64,000 nt of DNA, taken from contig NZ_LS483250.1 in the NCBI RefSeq assembly GCF_900465055.1, positions 930,001 to 994,000 of the forward strand, given 5' to 3'. Below are positions 46,289-54,513 of the stretch, one piece after another. Under the pieces are notes generated by a model. It worked only from the letters and a program-made list of their open reading frames with translations, did not search any database and was not told where the DNA came from. The DNA comes from Moritella yayanosii. GTDB taxonomy: Bacteria > Pseudomonadota > Gammaproteobacteria > Enterobacterales > Moritellaceae. The position numbers were made by a program, and so were the translations under genes. The number at the start of each line of letters is the position of its first letter. The stretch's first letter is position 1.

Positions 46289-47926
46289 TTACTGAATGTC
46301 TAGTCGCTTCATCAATCGGTGTAAATTGCTTCTATCAACGCCTATCGCACGCGCCGTCGCAGCTGAATTACCGTTATTTTCTGCTAACATCTTTTTGATA
46401 AACTGAGTCTGAAAATCATCGGTTATTTGTTTTAAATTGTTGTCGTTATCAACAGTACTAATTACGATGTCATCTTGCCCTGCTACATGACCTACGCTAG
46501 CCATGTCTTTTACAATAACGTCTGAATCCGTGTTCATATTAGTATGTAAACTAGCATTTGATTCACCAATTGCAGATTGAATATCTAAATCACTGCTTTC
46601 TAATATAACTACCCGATCGTCTTTACGGTTACGCGCAGCGGCTCTTAATGAAGCTCGACTTAAAAGATGCTCTAACTCCCGGACATTACCCGGCCATTCA
46701 TACGCCAGTAATGCACGTTCAGCGTCTTTGCTTAAGGTTAGGTTGTTAAGACCAACTTTACGCTGGATCTTGGCAAGGAAGCTACCTGCTAATAACAAGA
46801 TATCATTGCCGCGTTCTCGTAAACTTGGCACTTTTATTGGGTACACAGTTAACCTGTGGTACAAGTCATCTCTAAAGCGTCCCTCTGCGACTTCTTTAGC
46901 GAGATCACGATTGGTTGCGGTGATTAACCTTACGTCCACTTTATGGGGTTTATCACTGCCTAAGCGTTGCAGTTCACCAAACTGAATAACTCGTAATAAC
47001 TTAGCTTGAATGGACAAAGGCAGTTCACCTATTTCATCCAGAAATAATGTACCACTGTCTGCAAGTTCGAATTTACCCAGACGATTTTTCGTTGCACCAG
47101 TAAACGCCCCAGCGACATGACCAAACAACTCACTTTCGACCATGGTTTCGGGTAATGCTGCGCAGTTCACGGTAATTAACGCTTCCTTGGCTCGTTTTGA
47201 TGACATATGAATTCGACGCGCAACTAACTCTTTACCTGTGCCAGATTCACCATATATCAATGCCGCCAAATCTGAATCAGCAACCAAATCTATTTCTAAA
47301 TTAAGCATGTTCATCGCAGGGCTAGAGCCTATCATTTTCTCACTGAATTTCTCACTAATTAAGCTGGCGGTTACCTGCTCTTGTCGTTGCACTTTTTGGT
47401 CTAATGAAAAAATTAAGTTGGCGGTTTTGATCACCACTTCAGTCAGGCCAATCATGGAATTTAAGATCTTTGGGTCGAGTGAGTCGAAGCGTTGTGGATC
47501 AAGTGCATCCATAGTGACGATCCCCCACGGCTTATTATCAATCACTAACACCGCGCCCATGCAATCATGCACATTAAGTTGACCGTCAGGGGTTTGGATC
47601 AAACCATCATAAGGATCGGGAAGCTCACAATCAGTATCAAAACGGTGTACCTTTTTTTGCACTTCATTTTCATAGTGGGCTAAGATCTGCTCAAATCTAG
47701 GATGTTCTGCAATGGGGAAATGTCGCCCCATTGCTTCGATTTGTAACCCATTCGCCGCTTTAGGGATCAAGTTGTCGCCTTCCAACTTTAGCAACACGCA
47801 TGCGTCACATGAAAAAATATCCCGCCATGCCTGTAATAGTCGGTTATATCGTTGATATTTAGGCAACTCTCTAGATAGATCATAAATAATAGTATCTATG
47901 CTCTCGATAAAGCGCAGGTTTTCCAT
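46289..47926 (-). CDS. norR: Nitric-oxide-responsive sigma54 activator NorR
   Basis: 545 residues from the ATG at 47926 (AAGGA upstream). GAF domain about 1-180 with the NO-sensing iron ligands region CELPDPYDGLI and LNVHDCMGAVL (Asp, His, Cys as in E. coli NorR). AAA+ domain about 200-430 with GESGTGKE, GAFTGAT (sigma54 contact) and the FLDEIGELPL Walker B. C-terminal HTH in NNGNSAATARAIGVDRSNLHRLMKRL. A linker of about 70 residues before the HTH is longer than usual. norVW is absent here. The sigma54 promoter upstream of hmp (50.45 kb) is the evident local target. Confidence 0.93.
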   Translation of the reverse strand: MENLRFIESIDTIIYDLSRELPKYQRYNRLLQAWRDIFSCDACVLLKLEGDNLIPKAANGLQIEAMGRHFPIAEHPRFEQILAHYENEVQKKVHRFDTDCELPDPYDGLIQTPDGQLNVHDCMGAVLVIDNKPWGIVTMDALDPQRFDSLDPKILNSMIGLTEVVIKTANLIFSLDQKVQRQEQVTASLISEKFSEKMIGSSPAMNMLNLEIDLVADSDLAALIYGESGTGKELVARRIHMSSKRAKEALITVNCAALPETMVESELFGHVAGAFTGATKNRLGKFELADSGTLFLDEIGELPLSIQAKLLRVIQFGELQRLGSDKPHKVDVRLITATNRDLAKEVAEGRFRDDLYHRLTVYPIKVPSLRERGNDILLLAGSFLAKIQRKVGLNNLTLSKDAERALLAYEWPGNVRELEHLLSRASLRAAARNRKDDRVVILESSDLDIQSAIGESNASLHTNMNTDSDVIVKDMASVGHVAGQDDIVISTVDNDNNLKQITDDFQTQFIKKMLAENNGNSAATARAIGVDRSNLHRLMKRLDIQ

Positions 47927-47980
47927 GTAACAATTCCTTAAGAAGGTCATTCAATAGCGACCAGTTATAGCATTGAGTGG

Positions 47981-47991
47981 TCAAAGTGACA
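47981..47991. promoter_or_regulatory. Candidate NorR site upstream of norR
   Basis: GTCAAAGTGAC is a perfect GTCA-N3-TGAC palindrome, which also satisfies the GT-N7-AC core reported for NorR, 55 bp before the norR start. It suggests autoregulation. A single site by itself is weak evidence. Confidence 0.4.
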
Positions 47992-48171
47992 ACAGGTTAA
48001 ATCATCACCGTTGATTTATAAACTGCGACTTATTGTTGATTTGTATCAACTGTTTTTATTGATTTACTAAAATTTTTGAGACGATTATCTAACATGTGGT
48101 AAAGTCGCGCTACTAAATATATTAATAGATAAATCTGCCGGGTTAAGACTCGACATAATAAGGAATTCTTT

Positions 48172-49404
48172 GTGTCATCAACACAACCAGCACATGTCGT
48201 CATCATTGGCGCAGGCCCTTCAGGTTCACTTGCTGCTGCACTGCTTAACAAGCAAGGTATCAATGCAACGATCATCGAAAAATCAACATTCCCACGTTTC
48301 TCAATCGGCGAAAGCTTATTACCCGCGTGTATGGAATCGCTTAAAAAAGCAGATATGTTTGATACCGTTAACGCTGCAGGTTTCCAATTTAAAAATGGTG
48401 CGGCTTTCCACGCCAATGGTAAATATACTGAGTTTGATTTCACCGACAAATATACGGCTGGAGAAGGCACTACATTCCAAGTACAACGTGGACACTTCGA
48501 CAAATTGCTCGCCGACTGTGCAGAGCAACAAGGCGTCACGATTAACTATGAACACGAAGTTAAAAGCATTGATGTTGAAAGAGACAAACCATTATTAATG
48601 GTTCTGGATGAAAACCAACATAGCTATGAAATCGAAGCTGATTTTATCCTTGATGCCAGTGGCTTTGGTCGTGTGTTACCGCGCTTATTAGGACTGGAAG
48701 AACCATCAACCCTGCCGCCAAGACGCGCTATCTTTACCCACATTGAAGATAACATTACTGCGGCTCACTATGACCGTAATAAGATCTTAGTTTCCGTGCA
48801 TCCAGATGACAGTAAGGTCTGGTACTGGTTGATTCCATTTAGTAACGGCACGTGTTCGTTTGGTGTGGTTGCTGAACCAGAGTTCTTTGCTAACTATCCA
48901 GATGACCATCTTGAAGCGCTAAAACAATTAGCCCGTGAAGAACACAACCTCGCGGCATTACTTGCACAAGCAAACTATCCTAACCCTTGTGGTTCTATTA
49001 TGGGTTATTCTGCCAATGTGACTAAGCTGTTTGATCGTAACTTTGCTTTGCTTGGTAATGCCGGTGAGTTTTTAGATCCGGTATTCTCGTCTGGTGTCAC
49101 CATTGCGATGAAATCCGCTGAGCTTGCAACTGACTTATTAATAAAACAGTTCAACAATGAAACCGTTGATTGGCAAACTGACTATGCTGATACGCTAATG
49201 ACAGGTGTTAACGCATTCCGTTGTTATGTTGAAGGTTGGTATACCGGTGAGTTCCAAGACGTAGTTTTACACGACAATCCTAATCCGAAGATAAAACAGA
49301 TGATCTGTTCTATTTTAGCGGGTTATGCGTGGGATGAAACCAATCCTTTTGTCGCAGAACCTGCACGTCGTTTAAAAATTGTAGCAGCGCTTTGTAAGTC
49401 ATAA
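48172..49404 (+). CDS. Flavin-dependent halogenase-like FAD monooxygenase
   Basis: 410 residues starting at GTG behind AAGGAA. FAD-binding IIGAGPSGSLAA at the N-terminus, then FPRFSIGESLLPACME, GFQFKNGAAF, and in the middle WYWLIP, matching the WxWxIP motif of flavin-dependent halogenases. FLDPVFSSG matches the Fx2Px2SxG motif described for the same group. The Lys in FQFKNG is in the area of the catalytic lysine. Length is shorter than tryptophan halogenases (about 500). It may instead be a geranylgeranyl-reductase-type or other para-hydroxybenzoate-hydroxylase-fold enzyme. No biosynthetic partners are adjacent. Confidence 0.75.
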   Translation: MSSTQPAHVVIIGAGPSGSLAAALLNKQGINATIIEKSTFPRFSIGESLLPACMESLKKADMFDTVNAAGFQFKNGAAFHANGKYTEFDFTDKYTAGEGTTFQVQRGHFDKLLADCAEQQGVTINYEHEVKSIDVERDKPLLMVLDENQHSYEIEADFILDASGFGRVLPRLLGLEEPSTLPPRRAIFTHIEDNITAAHYDRNKILVSVHPDDSKVWYWLIPFSNGTCSFGVVAEPEFFANYPDDHLEALKQLAREEHNLAALLAQANYPNPCGSIMGYSANVTKLFDRNFALLGNAGEFLDPVFSSGVTIAMKSAELATDLLIKQFNNETVDWQTDYADTLMTGVNAFRCYVEGWYTGEFQDVVLHDNPNPKIKQMICSILAGYAWDETNPFVAEPARRLKIVAALCKS

Positions 49405-49416
49405 CACTATTGCGAG

Positions 49417-49445
49417 CCTTCCTCTGTTATTGAGGGAGGTTTGTT
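49417..49445 (+). terminator. Terminator of the halogenase-like gene
   Basis: CCTTCCTC and GAGGGAGG pair around TGTTATT, followed by TTTGTTATT, about 13 bp past the stop. Confidence 0.75.
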
Positions 49446-49503
49446 ATTCAGGTTCAGTTGCCCAGCACCTATTCTTAAATGGCTCAGTTCCATAATATGG
49501 TTG

Positions 49504-49629
49504 TTACCTGTAAGCCGCCACTAACATTTGCTGAAAATTCAACTTAGCATAGCTTTCTCTAAACCAAGCAAGATAATGTGGTAAATACTTCGTTGCCACA
49601 CCTCGAATTTTTATATCTACCCAGTCTTC
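49504..49629 (-). pseudogene. C-terminal relic of a transposase (IS1595/ISXO2-like)
   Basis: The minus strand is open for 41 codons ending at a TAA at 49504: EDWVDIKIRGVATKYLPHY, then LAWFRESYAKLNFQQMLVAAYR. The GVATKYLPxYLAWF pattern is that of a transposase C-terminus, most like ISXO2/IS1595-type proteins. Upstream the frame is broken by a stop, although another frame carries a plausible continuation. Only about 40 residues remain, so family assignment is tentative. Confidence 0.5.
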
Positions 49630-49693
49630 AAAAGGTTAACTACACTTATAAGTATAGCCCACATCTTGATGGAACTGAACGTCTTAAATATAT

Positions 49694-50217
49694 TCACAAT
49701 TGCAGTTGGTATATATGTAAATCCTGATTTTCATTGTCTGTGTTCATATAATTAGGTATTAAATCAACGAATTCAGCTCCAGACTTTTTTGCCACACTAA
49801 TACTCGCGGTATTATTTTCAAGGCACCTAAATTCAATAATTTTTGCTTCTGTGTTCGCTAACAAATAAGAGGATAACTGAGCAATGATTTTAACTATAAT
49901 GCCATTGCCATGCGCACAACATGCGACAGCCAATAACCAACCTCAGCAATACCACTCCCAACTGAAATAGACTTGATACCAAAGACACCACAAACTTGCT
50001 CGTTGAATTGTATTTTGAACCATCGCGAGCCTGATAACCCACTATTGATACGTTCTACTATGTATTTATACGCGGATATCTCATCTCGAACGCCATCAAC
50101 CCAATAGAGATATTTTCCTAATTGGGCTCGGCTGGATTCAACTAAATCTAATATATTTAAGGAATCAGTCACCTCTAGAGGAAGTAACTCGATATTTTCA
50201 GTAATACTCAATTTCAT
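49694..50217 (-). pseudogene. Frameshifted GNAT acetyltransferase (RimJ/RimL-like)
   Basis: The first frame, from ATG at 50217 behind GAGGA, gives LLPLEVTDSLNILDLVESSR, WFKIQFNEQVCGVFG and IAEVGYWLSH, a normal GNAT start through the beta4 strand, and stops after VVRMAMAL. A frame one base over continues AHGNGIIVKI (the acetyl-CoA loop, normally Q/RxxGxG/A), IIEFRCLENNTASISVAKKSGAEF to the end. The shift lies around 49905-49915. The two halves together would make a complete protein of about 174 residues, so a single indel (real or a sequencing error) inactivates it. Confidence 0.8.
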
Positions 50218-50342
50218 ATAGCGCGTCCTCATAAACATATCAGTTCAACAACCGGTACGGAAATGTCCTAAATCCTTTATTAACAATACTTTACCAATTT
50301 AAAACTGCGAGGTACAAGGATTGTGAACATTTAACTTTTGTT

Positions 50343-50397
50343 GTCATTTAGATAACTTGTTGTATAAATGACAACAAAAAAGTGTTGTCATTTATAC
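50343..50397. promoter_or_regulatory. Three NorR-type enhancer sites upstream of hmp
   Basis: GTATAAATGAC (50362-50372) and GTCATTTATAC (50387-50397) are exact reverse complements and both fit GT-N7-AC. A third, GTCATTTAGAT (50343-50353), differs at two positions. They are centred 19 to 25 bp apart and lie 54 to 108 bp before the sigma54 promoter. E. coli NorR binds three such sites upstream of norVW (established knowledge). Confidence 0.72.
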
Positions 50398-50450
50398 AAC
50401 AACTTAATTCATTAAAATAATAAACACATGAAAACAACAACTTAAAAACT

Positions 50451-50465
50451 TGGCACGGCTACTGC
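50451..50465 (+). promoter_or_regulatory. Sigma54 (-24/-12) promoter of hmp
   Basis: TGGCACGGCTACTGC matches TGGCAC-N5-TTGC with one mismatch. The GG (50452-50453) and GC (50464-50465) are exactly 10 bp apart as required. Transcription would begin near 50477. Confidence 0.75.
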
Positions 50466-50484
50466 TATAGAACAAATACAAACA

Positions 50485-50498
50485 TTGATCTAAATCAA
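50485..50498 (+). promoter_or_regulatory. Perfect FNR box downstream of the hmp sigma54 promoter
   Basis: TTGATCTAAATCAA is the full FNR consensus, centred about 15 bp after the expected start of the sigma54 transcript and 50 bp before the hmp ATG. The position implies repression by FNR. Confidence 0.72.
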
Positions 50499-50541
50499 TT
50501 ATTCTCAAAACTGATTCACTAACCTCTACAAGGTAGCTATT

Positions 50542-51732
50542 ATGTTAACGCAACACACTATTGATATTATCAAAGCGACTGTCCCTGCTGTTTCTATTCA
50601 TGCTAATGATATTACAGCGCATTTTTATCCTTTGATGTTTAGAGAATACCCAGAAGTAAAACGCTTCTTCAACCAAAGCAACCAGGCGGGTAACGCACAG
50701 CCCAAAGCACTGGCAAATGCCCTTGTTGCTTATGCCAGTAACATCGAAAACCTAGCGGTATTAGAAGCAGCCGTAAACCGCATTGTTAACAAACACGTGT
50801 CACTTAATATCCAGCCAGAACAATACGCGATTGTTGGTGAATGTTTATTAAAATCAATCAAAGCCGTACTGGGTGATGCAGCAACAGATGCTGTGATCGA
50901 AGCTTGGGGACTCGCATATTGGCAGCTAGCTGATCTATTAATAGCAGCAGAAGAAGCCGCTTATACAGCCAATGCTGAAAAAGAAGGCGGCTGGCGTGGT
51001 GAGCGTGAATTCGCTGTCACAACAAAAGTAGCTGAAAGCGATATCATCACGTCTTTCTACCTGACTCCGACTGATGGCAAACCTGTTACATCATTCACAC
51101 CAGGTCAATTTATTGGTTTAGTATTAACCATTGATGGTGAAGAAACGCGTCGTCAATACAGCCTGTCTGATGCTCCAAACTCAGAATACTTACGTATCAG
51201 TGTTAAACGTGAAGAAGGAGGCACCGTATCTAACTACCTACACAGCCGCATTCAAGCCGGTGATACACTGCGCGTATTAGCACCAGCGGGTGACTTCGTA
51301 TTAAAAGACAACAACAAACCCGTTGTACTCGTCACTGGCGGCATTGGTATTACACCGGCAATCAGCATGCTAAACAGCTTGAAAGACACAGACCGCCCTA
51401 TTCACTTTATTCATGCTGCGATGAATACTAAGGTACATGCATTCCGTGACCATGTAACCAACCTTGCAGCTGAAAACGACAACATCAAACCCTACTTCGT
51501 TTACAGTGATGCAACAGCAGAATGCAAGCCAGATGCAACCGGTTTCATCAATTTAGCCATGCTTGAAGAAAAAATCGGTGATGATCGTGATGTCGAATTC
51601 TATTTCTTAGGACCAAAACCTTTCATGCAAGCAATGAATGGTTTCGCACCCAAATTAGGGATCCCAGCTGAAAATGTGCATTTTGAATTCTTTGGTCCGG
51701 CAGAAGATCTAAATATCGACCCAACTGCTTAG
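50542..51732 (+). CDS. hmp: Flavohemoglobin Hmp (nitric oxide dioxygenase)
   Basis: 396 residues, the same length as E. coli Hmp. Globin domain about 1-140 (heme Phe/Tyr region FYPLMFREYPEVKRFF, proximal-His helix NKHVSLNIQPEQYAIVG), FAD domain about 150-260 (TRRQYSLSDAPN), NAD domain to the end (LVTGGIGITPAISML, FYFLGPKPFMQAM). It converts NO plus O2 to nitrate. AAGG lies about eight bases before ATG. Promoter sites for NorR/sigma54 and FNR lie directly upstream. It is monocistronic. Confidence 0.97.
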   Translation: MLTQHTIDIIKATVPAVSIHANDITAHFYPLMFREYPEVKRFFNQSNQAGNAQPKALANALVAYASNIENLAVLEAAVNRIVNKHVSLNIQPEQYAIVGECLLKSIKAVLGDAATDAVIEAWGLAYWQLADLLIAAEEAAYTANAEKEGGWRGEREFAVTTKVAESDIITSFYLTPTDGKPVTSFTPGQFIGLVLTIDGEETRRQYSLSDAPNSEYLRISVKREEGGTVSNYLHSRIQAGDTLRVLAPAGDFVLKDNNKPVVLVTGGIGITPAISMLNSLKDTDRPIHFIHAAMNTKVHAFRDHVTNLAAENDNIKPYFVYSDATAECKPDATGFINLAMLEEKIGDDRDVEFYFLGPKPFMQAMNGFAPKLGIPAENVHFEFFGPAEDLNIDPTA

Positions 51733-51827
51733 TTTTGAAGCAAAGGACTGATATTATTTAAAAAAGACTTGCCGATAATTTGGATGCGGGCTAATATTTG
51801 TTTCGTCTTAACGGCATACCAAATTAC

Positions 51828-51903
51828 GCTCGCTTAGCTCAGTTGGTAGAGCGCTAGCTCGACATGCTAGATGTCACAAGTTCAAATCTTGTAGCGAGCA
51901 CCA
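51828..51903 (+). tRNA. tRNA-Val(GAC), first copy
   Basis: 76 nt including encoded CCA. Acceptor GCTCGCT/AGCGAGC, D arm GCTCAGTTGGTAGAGC, anticodon stem CTAGC/GCTAG around loop TCGACAT (anticodon GAC), T arm ACAAG TTCAAAT CTTGT. The T loop has A where the second copy has G. Confidence 0.95.
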
Positions 51904-51909
51904 CATTCC

Positions 51910-51985
51910 GCGTCCTTAGCTCAGTTGGTAGAGCGCTAGCTCGACATGCTAGATGTCACAAGTTCGAATCTTGTAGGACGCACCA
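51910..51985 (+). tRNA. tRNA-Val(GAC), second copy
   Basis: 76 nt with CCA, six bases after the first copy. Acceptor stem GCGTCCT/AGGACGC differs from copy 1, while D, anticodon and variable regions are identical. T loop is the usual TTCGAAT. The pair recalls the tandem valV-valW genes of E. coli. Confidence 0.95.
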
Positions 51986-51995
51986 AATAATGAAG

Positions 51996-52021
51996 CCTTG
52001 CTCAATGAGCGAGGTTTTTTT
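51996..52021 (+). terminator. Terminator of the tRNA-Val operon
   Basis: CCTTGCTC pairs with GAGCGAGG (one G-T) around AAT, followed by seven T, 10 bp after the second tRNA. Confidence 0.9.
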
Positions 52022-52077
52022 ATGTCTAAATTCAGCGTTTATTATATTTGAAGTGCAAAGGTTTTCGTAATACTCAT

Positions 52078-52109
52078 ACACTGAAACCGGCTTAGCAAGG
52101 TTTCAGTGT
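52078..52109. terminator. Hairpin after the tRNA operon
   Basis: ACACTGAAACC and GGTTTCAGTGT are perfect 11 bp arms around a 10-nt loop, between the tRNA terminator and the 3' end of the minus-strand gene at 52150. No T-run follows on either strand, so it may be an mRNA 3' hairpin. Confidence 0.5.
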
Positions 52110-52149
52110 AATTTACACCGTAGGCATTAAGCACTTAAATCCTGATGTT

Positions 52150-53178
52150 TCAAAGCTCAGATAGGCAAGTATGGCTCTCCACCCCGCCGTCCTTCAAAAC
52201 ACATAACTCATTTATAATAATCATTTTTAACTCAGTCACCGCAACAACGTAATCAACATCACCCTGTTGCAACGCTTGATAACCAGGAAAACTTAATCTC
52301 AGCTTATTCATTTGCTTATCTATATGCTTAATCGTCGTTACTAAACTTGCGTTAAACTCACTGACCAACTTATCCGCGCTTTGCTGATCAATAACAGACA
52401 AGCCTTGTAAGATCCCTGTTTCGCTAGCAAAGTGCTCAGCCAGTGCAAATTCAACATCTTTATACCATTCACGCACCGCTAACAGTGGCGCGACATCGGT
52501 ATTCAAGCCCTGATGGCAAGTAGCTAAGATCGGCGCTTGTTCAAACAGCTGATCAAAATGTGTTTGCGTATTGACATAACTGATCATGGCTGGAAATAGC
52601 ATTTGAATGTCATCAAGCTTTAGCTGTTCATTCGATGCAAGCGTTAATGCTTGTTGCTTGGCTTTACGCCATTTGGAGGAGAACCAACGAAACATCCCGG
52701 CATTATCCAAACAGCATTGGATCGATTGCAGTGAACTTATAGACCCCAGCGCATTGGTATTCACAAACTGCGCAAGCTGCTTGTTTAATGGTTTTAAAAT
52801 AGCTAAATGCTGTTGTAATGCCGCTAAACGAAAATCCATTTCATAACAATTAAAACTCTCATCCCTTAACGACCATAATGCTTGCGGCGCACTCTGGATA
52901 AGTTGCACCAACACAGCAAGTTGTTCAGTACTGGTTGCAGAACCATGTAAGCAAATTTGTAATTCTGATGGTAGATCTGCTTTTCGCTGCGCGTAGCTAT
53001 CTTGCAATTGCTGACAGTTCGCTAAAACGGCATCAAGTTCAAGGGTCTGGAATTCAATTGCTTCAAGTGTCATCAAACCCGAAATACCCAAGTCGTTTAG
53101 CTGTTTAGCTGCACCAGCATGGGGCTCGTCGTTTAGTGTTTTATCTTGTAGCAAACGACCCATTTCCAACGATGACAT
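52150..53178 (-). CDS. Uncharacterised 342-residue helical protein
   Basis: ATG is preceded by AGGA with eight-base spacing, so this looks like a genuine start. It is almost entirely helical, Gln/Leu-rich, with repeated LQQ/LAQ patterns, several Cys, no signal peptide and no transmembrane helix. The stretch FRWFSSKWRKAKQQAL slightly resembles a segment between helicase motifs in large DUF4011-type helicases, but no helicase motif is present here. It may be a free-standing relative or remnant. No family assigned. Confidence 0.6.
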   Translation of the reverse strand: MSSLEMGRLLQDKTLNDEPHAGAAKQLNDLGISGLMTLEAIEFQTLELDAVLANCQQLQDSYAQRKADLPSELQICLHGSATSTEQLAVLVQLIQSAPQALWSLRDESFNCYEMDFRLAALQQHLAILKPLNKQLAQFVNTNALGSISSLQSIQCCLDNAGMFRWFSSKWRKAKQQALTLASNEQLKLDDIQMLFPAMISYVNTQTHFDQLFEQAPILATCHQGLNTDVAPLLAVREWYKDVEFALAEHFASETGILQGLSVIDQQSADKLVSEFNASLVTTIKHIDKQMNKLRLSFPGYQALQQGDVDYVVAVTELKMIIINELCVLKDGGVESHTCLSEL

Positions 53179-53572
53179 TATTTTATCCTACTCAATATGA
53201 GGTTCTGCACATTAACCGCCTGTTTAACTTAGCATAATCAACTGCAAATATTTAACAGACTTCAGCTTACCTTATTCCGCAGCGTTAATCGACCTACTTC
53301 ATCTTACCTGCTATTCGCTATACTATTTAATGATATATCTTGATTTTATAACTGACTGTAGCAGAAGAAAATTCAAGGTTCACACGACAAGAACTAACAA
53401 AATAATTAGACCCAGGGCAATTAACACGAAATATAAAGTAACCTCTAAAACTGACATAGTAGTGAATGCTATGAATTAGTTGTTTAAATGTTTATTAAAA
53501 GCTGTTTAAATGTTGTCGTTATTGATGATGATTTTAAATTCTAAAAATAAATTCAAAGAAAAGTGGTGATCT
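53179..53572. other. 394 bp intergenic region
   Basis: Divergent promoter region between the helical protein and the P-loop kinase. AT-rich, no RNA gene or ORF of note. TGTTTAAATGTT occurs twice (about 53478 and 53502) as a short direct repeat. Confidence 0.4.
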
Positions 53573-54508
53573 ATGAAGACAATGCCAATGCTAGACCAGT
53601 TCATTCAGCGTCACCAGTTGGATGCAGATTATTTAACTCATGCAGAAAAGTACTTTTCTAGTGCACTACTAAGTATTGTTGCGCACCAAAAACAGGCAAA
53701 AAAAACCTTTATCGTCGGTATCAACGGCTGTCAAGGCTCGGGGAAATCAACCCTTGCCGATTATCTTGGCACTCGCCTAAGTAGCGAATTTGACTTAAAT
53801 GTTGCAGTATTATCTCTAGACGACTTCTATTACAGCAACAAACAACGTAACGAACTAGCCAATCAAATTCACCCTCTATTACGTACCCGTGGTGTTCCAG
53901 GAACGCATGATATGGACCTTGCCAAGGCAACATTAGATAAGCTCTGTGCAGGCGCAACGGCGGACTCGCCTGTACTGCTACCACGATTTAACAAATTTTC
54001 TGACAACCCTTACCCAAAATCACAATGGCCAATTGTCGATCGTCCTATTGATGTGATCATCTTAGAAGGTTGGTGCCTAGGCGTACAGCCGCAACTAATG
54101 AAAGACCTTATTTATCCGATCAACAAATTAGAAGCGACAAAAGACAAATACGGTATTTGGCGCAGTTATGTCAATCAACAATTAAAACAAAACTACCAAG
54201 AATTTTACCAACGTATCGATCATTGGTTAATGCTCAAAGCACCTAGTTTCGACAGTGTACAAGCATGGCGATTAGAACAAGAAAATAAACGTCAAACGTT
54301 ACAACAGAATACTGACCACAAACAACAAGAAACATTTATGACCAGTGCAGAAGTGCGTAATTTCACTGCTTATTTCCAACGCATTACCGAGCAGTGTTTA
54401 GCAACGTTACCCAGCCAATGTGATTGGGTATACGAATTAGATAATAAACGTAACATCGTTAATACTACGCAACCTACTTTAACAACATCAGCAACAACTG
54501 TAGATTAA
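53573..54508 (+). CDS. P-loop kinase of the D-glycerate 3-kinase/TDA10 family
   Basis: 311 residues. Walker A GINGCQGSGKSTLADYL near residue 50, LSLDDFYYSNKQR, RGVPGTHDMDLAK, LPRFNKFSDNPYPK and VIILEGWCLGVQP follow the order of the GLYK/YGR205w family, which is related to phosphoribulokinase-like enzymes. Plant members phosphorylate D-glycerate to 3-phosphoglycerate. The bacterial substrate is less certain. The stop is 5 bp from the convergent SLC13 transporter gene. I see no glycerate pathway neighbours. Confidence 0.82.
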   Translation: MKTMPMLDQFIQRHQLDADYLTHAEKYFSSALLSIVAHQKQAKKTFIVGINGCQGSGKSTLADYLGTRLSSEFDLNVAVLSLDDFYYSNKQRNELANQIHPLLRTRGVPGTHDMDLAKATLDKLCAGATADSPVLLPRFNKFSDNPYPKSQWPIVDRPIDVIILEGWCLGVQPQLMKDLIYPINKLEATKDKYGIWRSYVNQQLKQNYQEFYQRIDHWLMLKAPSFDSVQAWRLEQENKRQTLQQNTDHKQQETFMTSAEVRNFTAYFQRITEQCLATLPSQCDWVYELDNKRNIVNTTQPTLTTSATTVD

Positions 54509-54513
54509 AGCGG

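Noticed and set aside
51828-51985. Attachment site of an integrated island at the tRNA-Val pair.
   Set aside because: No integrase gene and no partial tRNA repeat nearby. The following DNA has normal composition.
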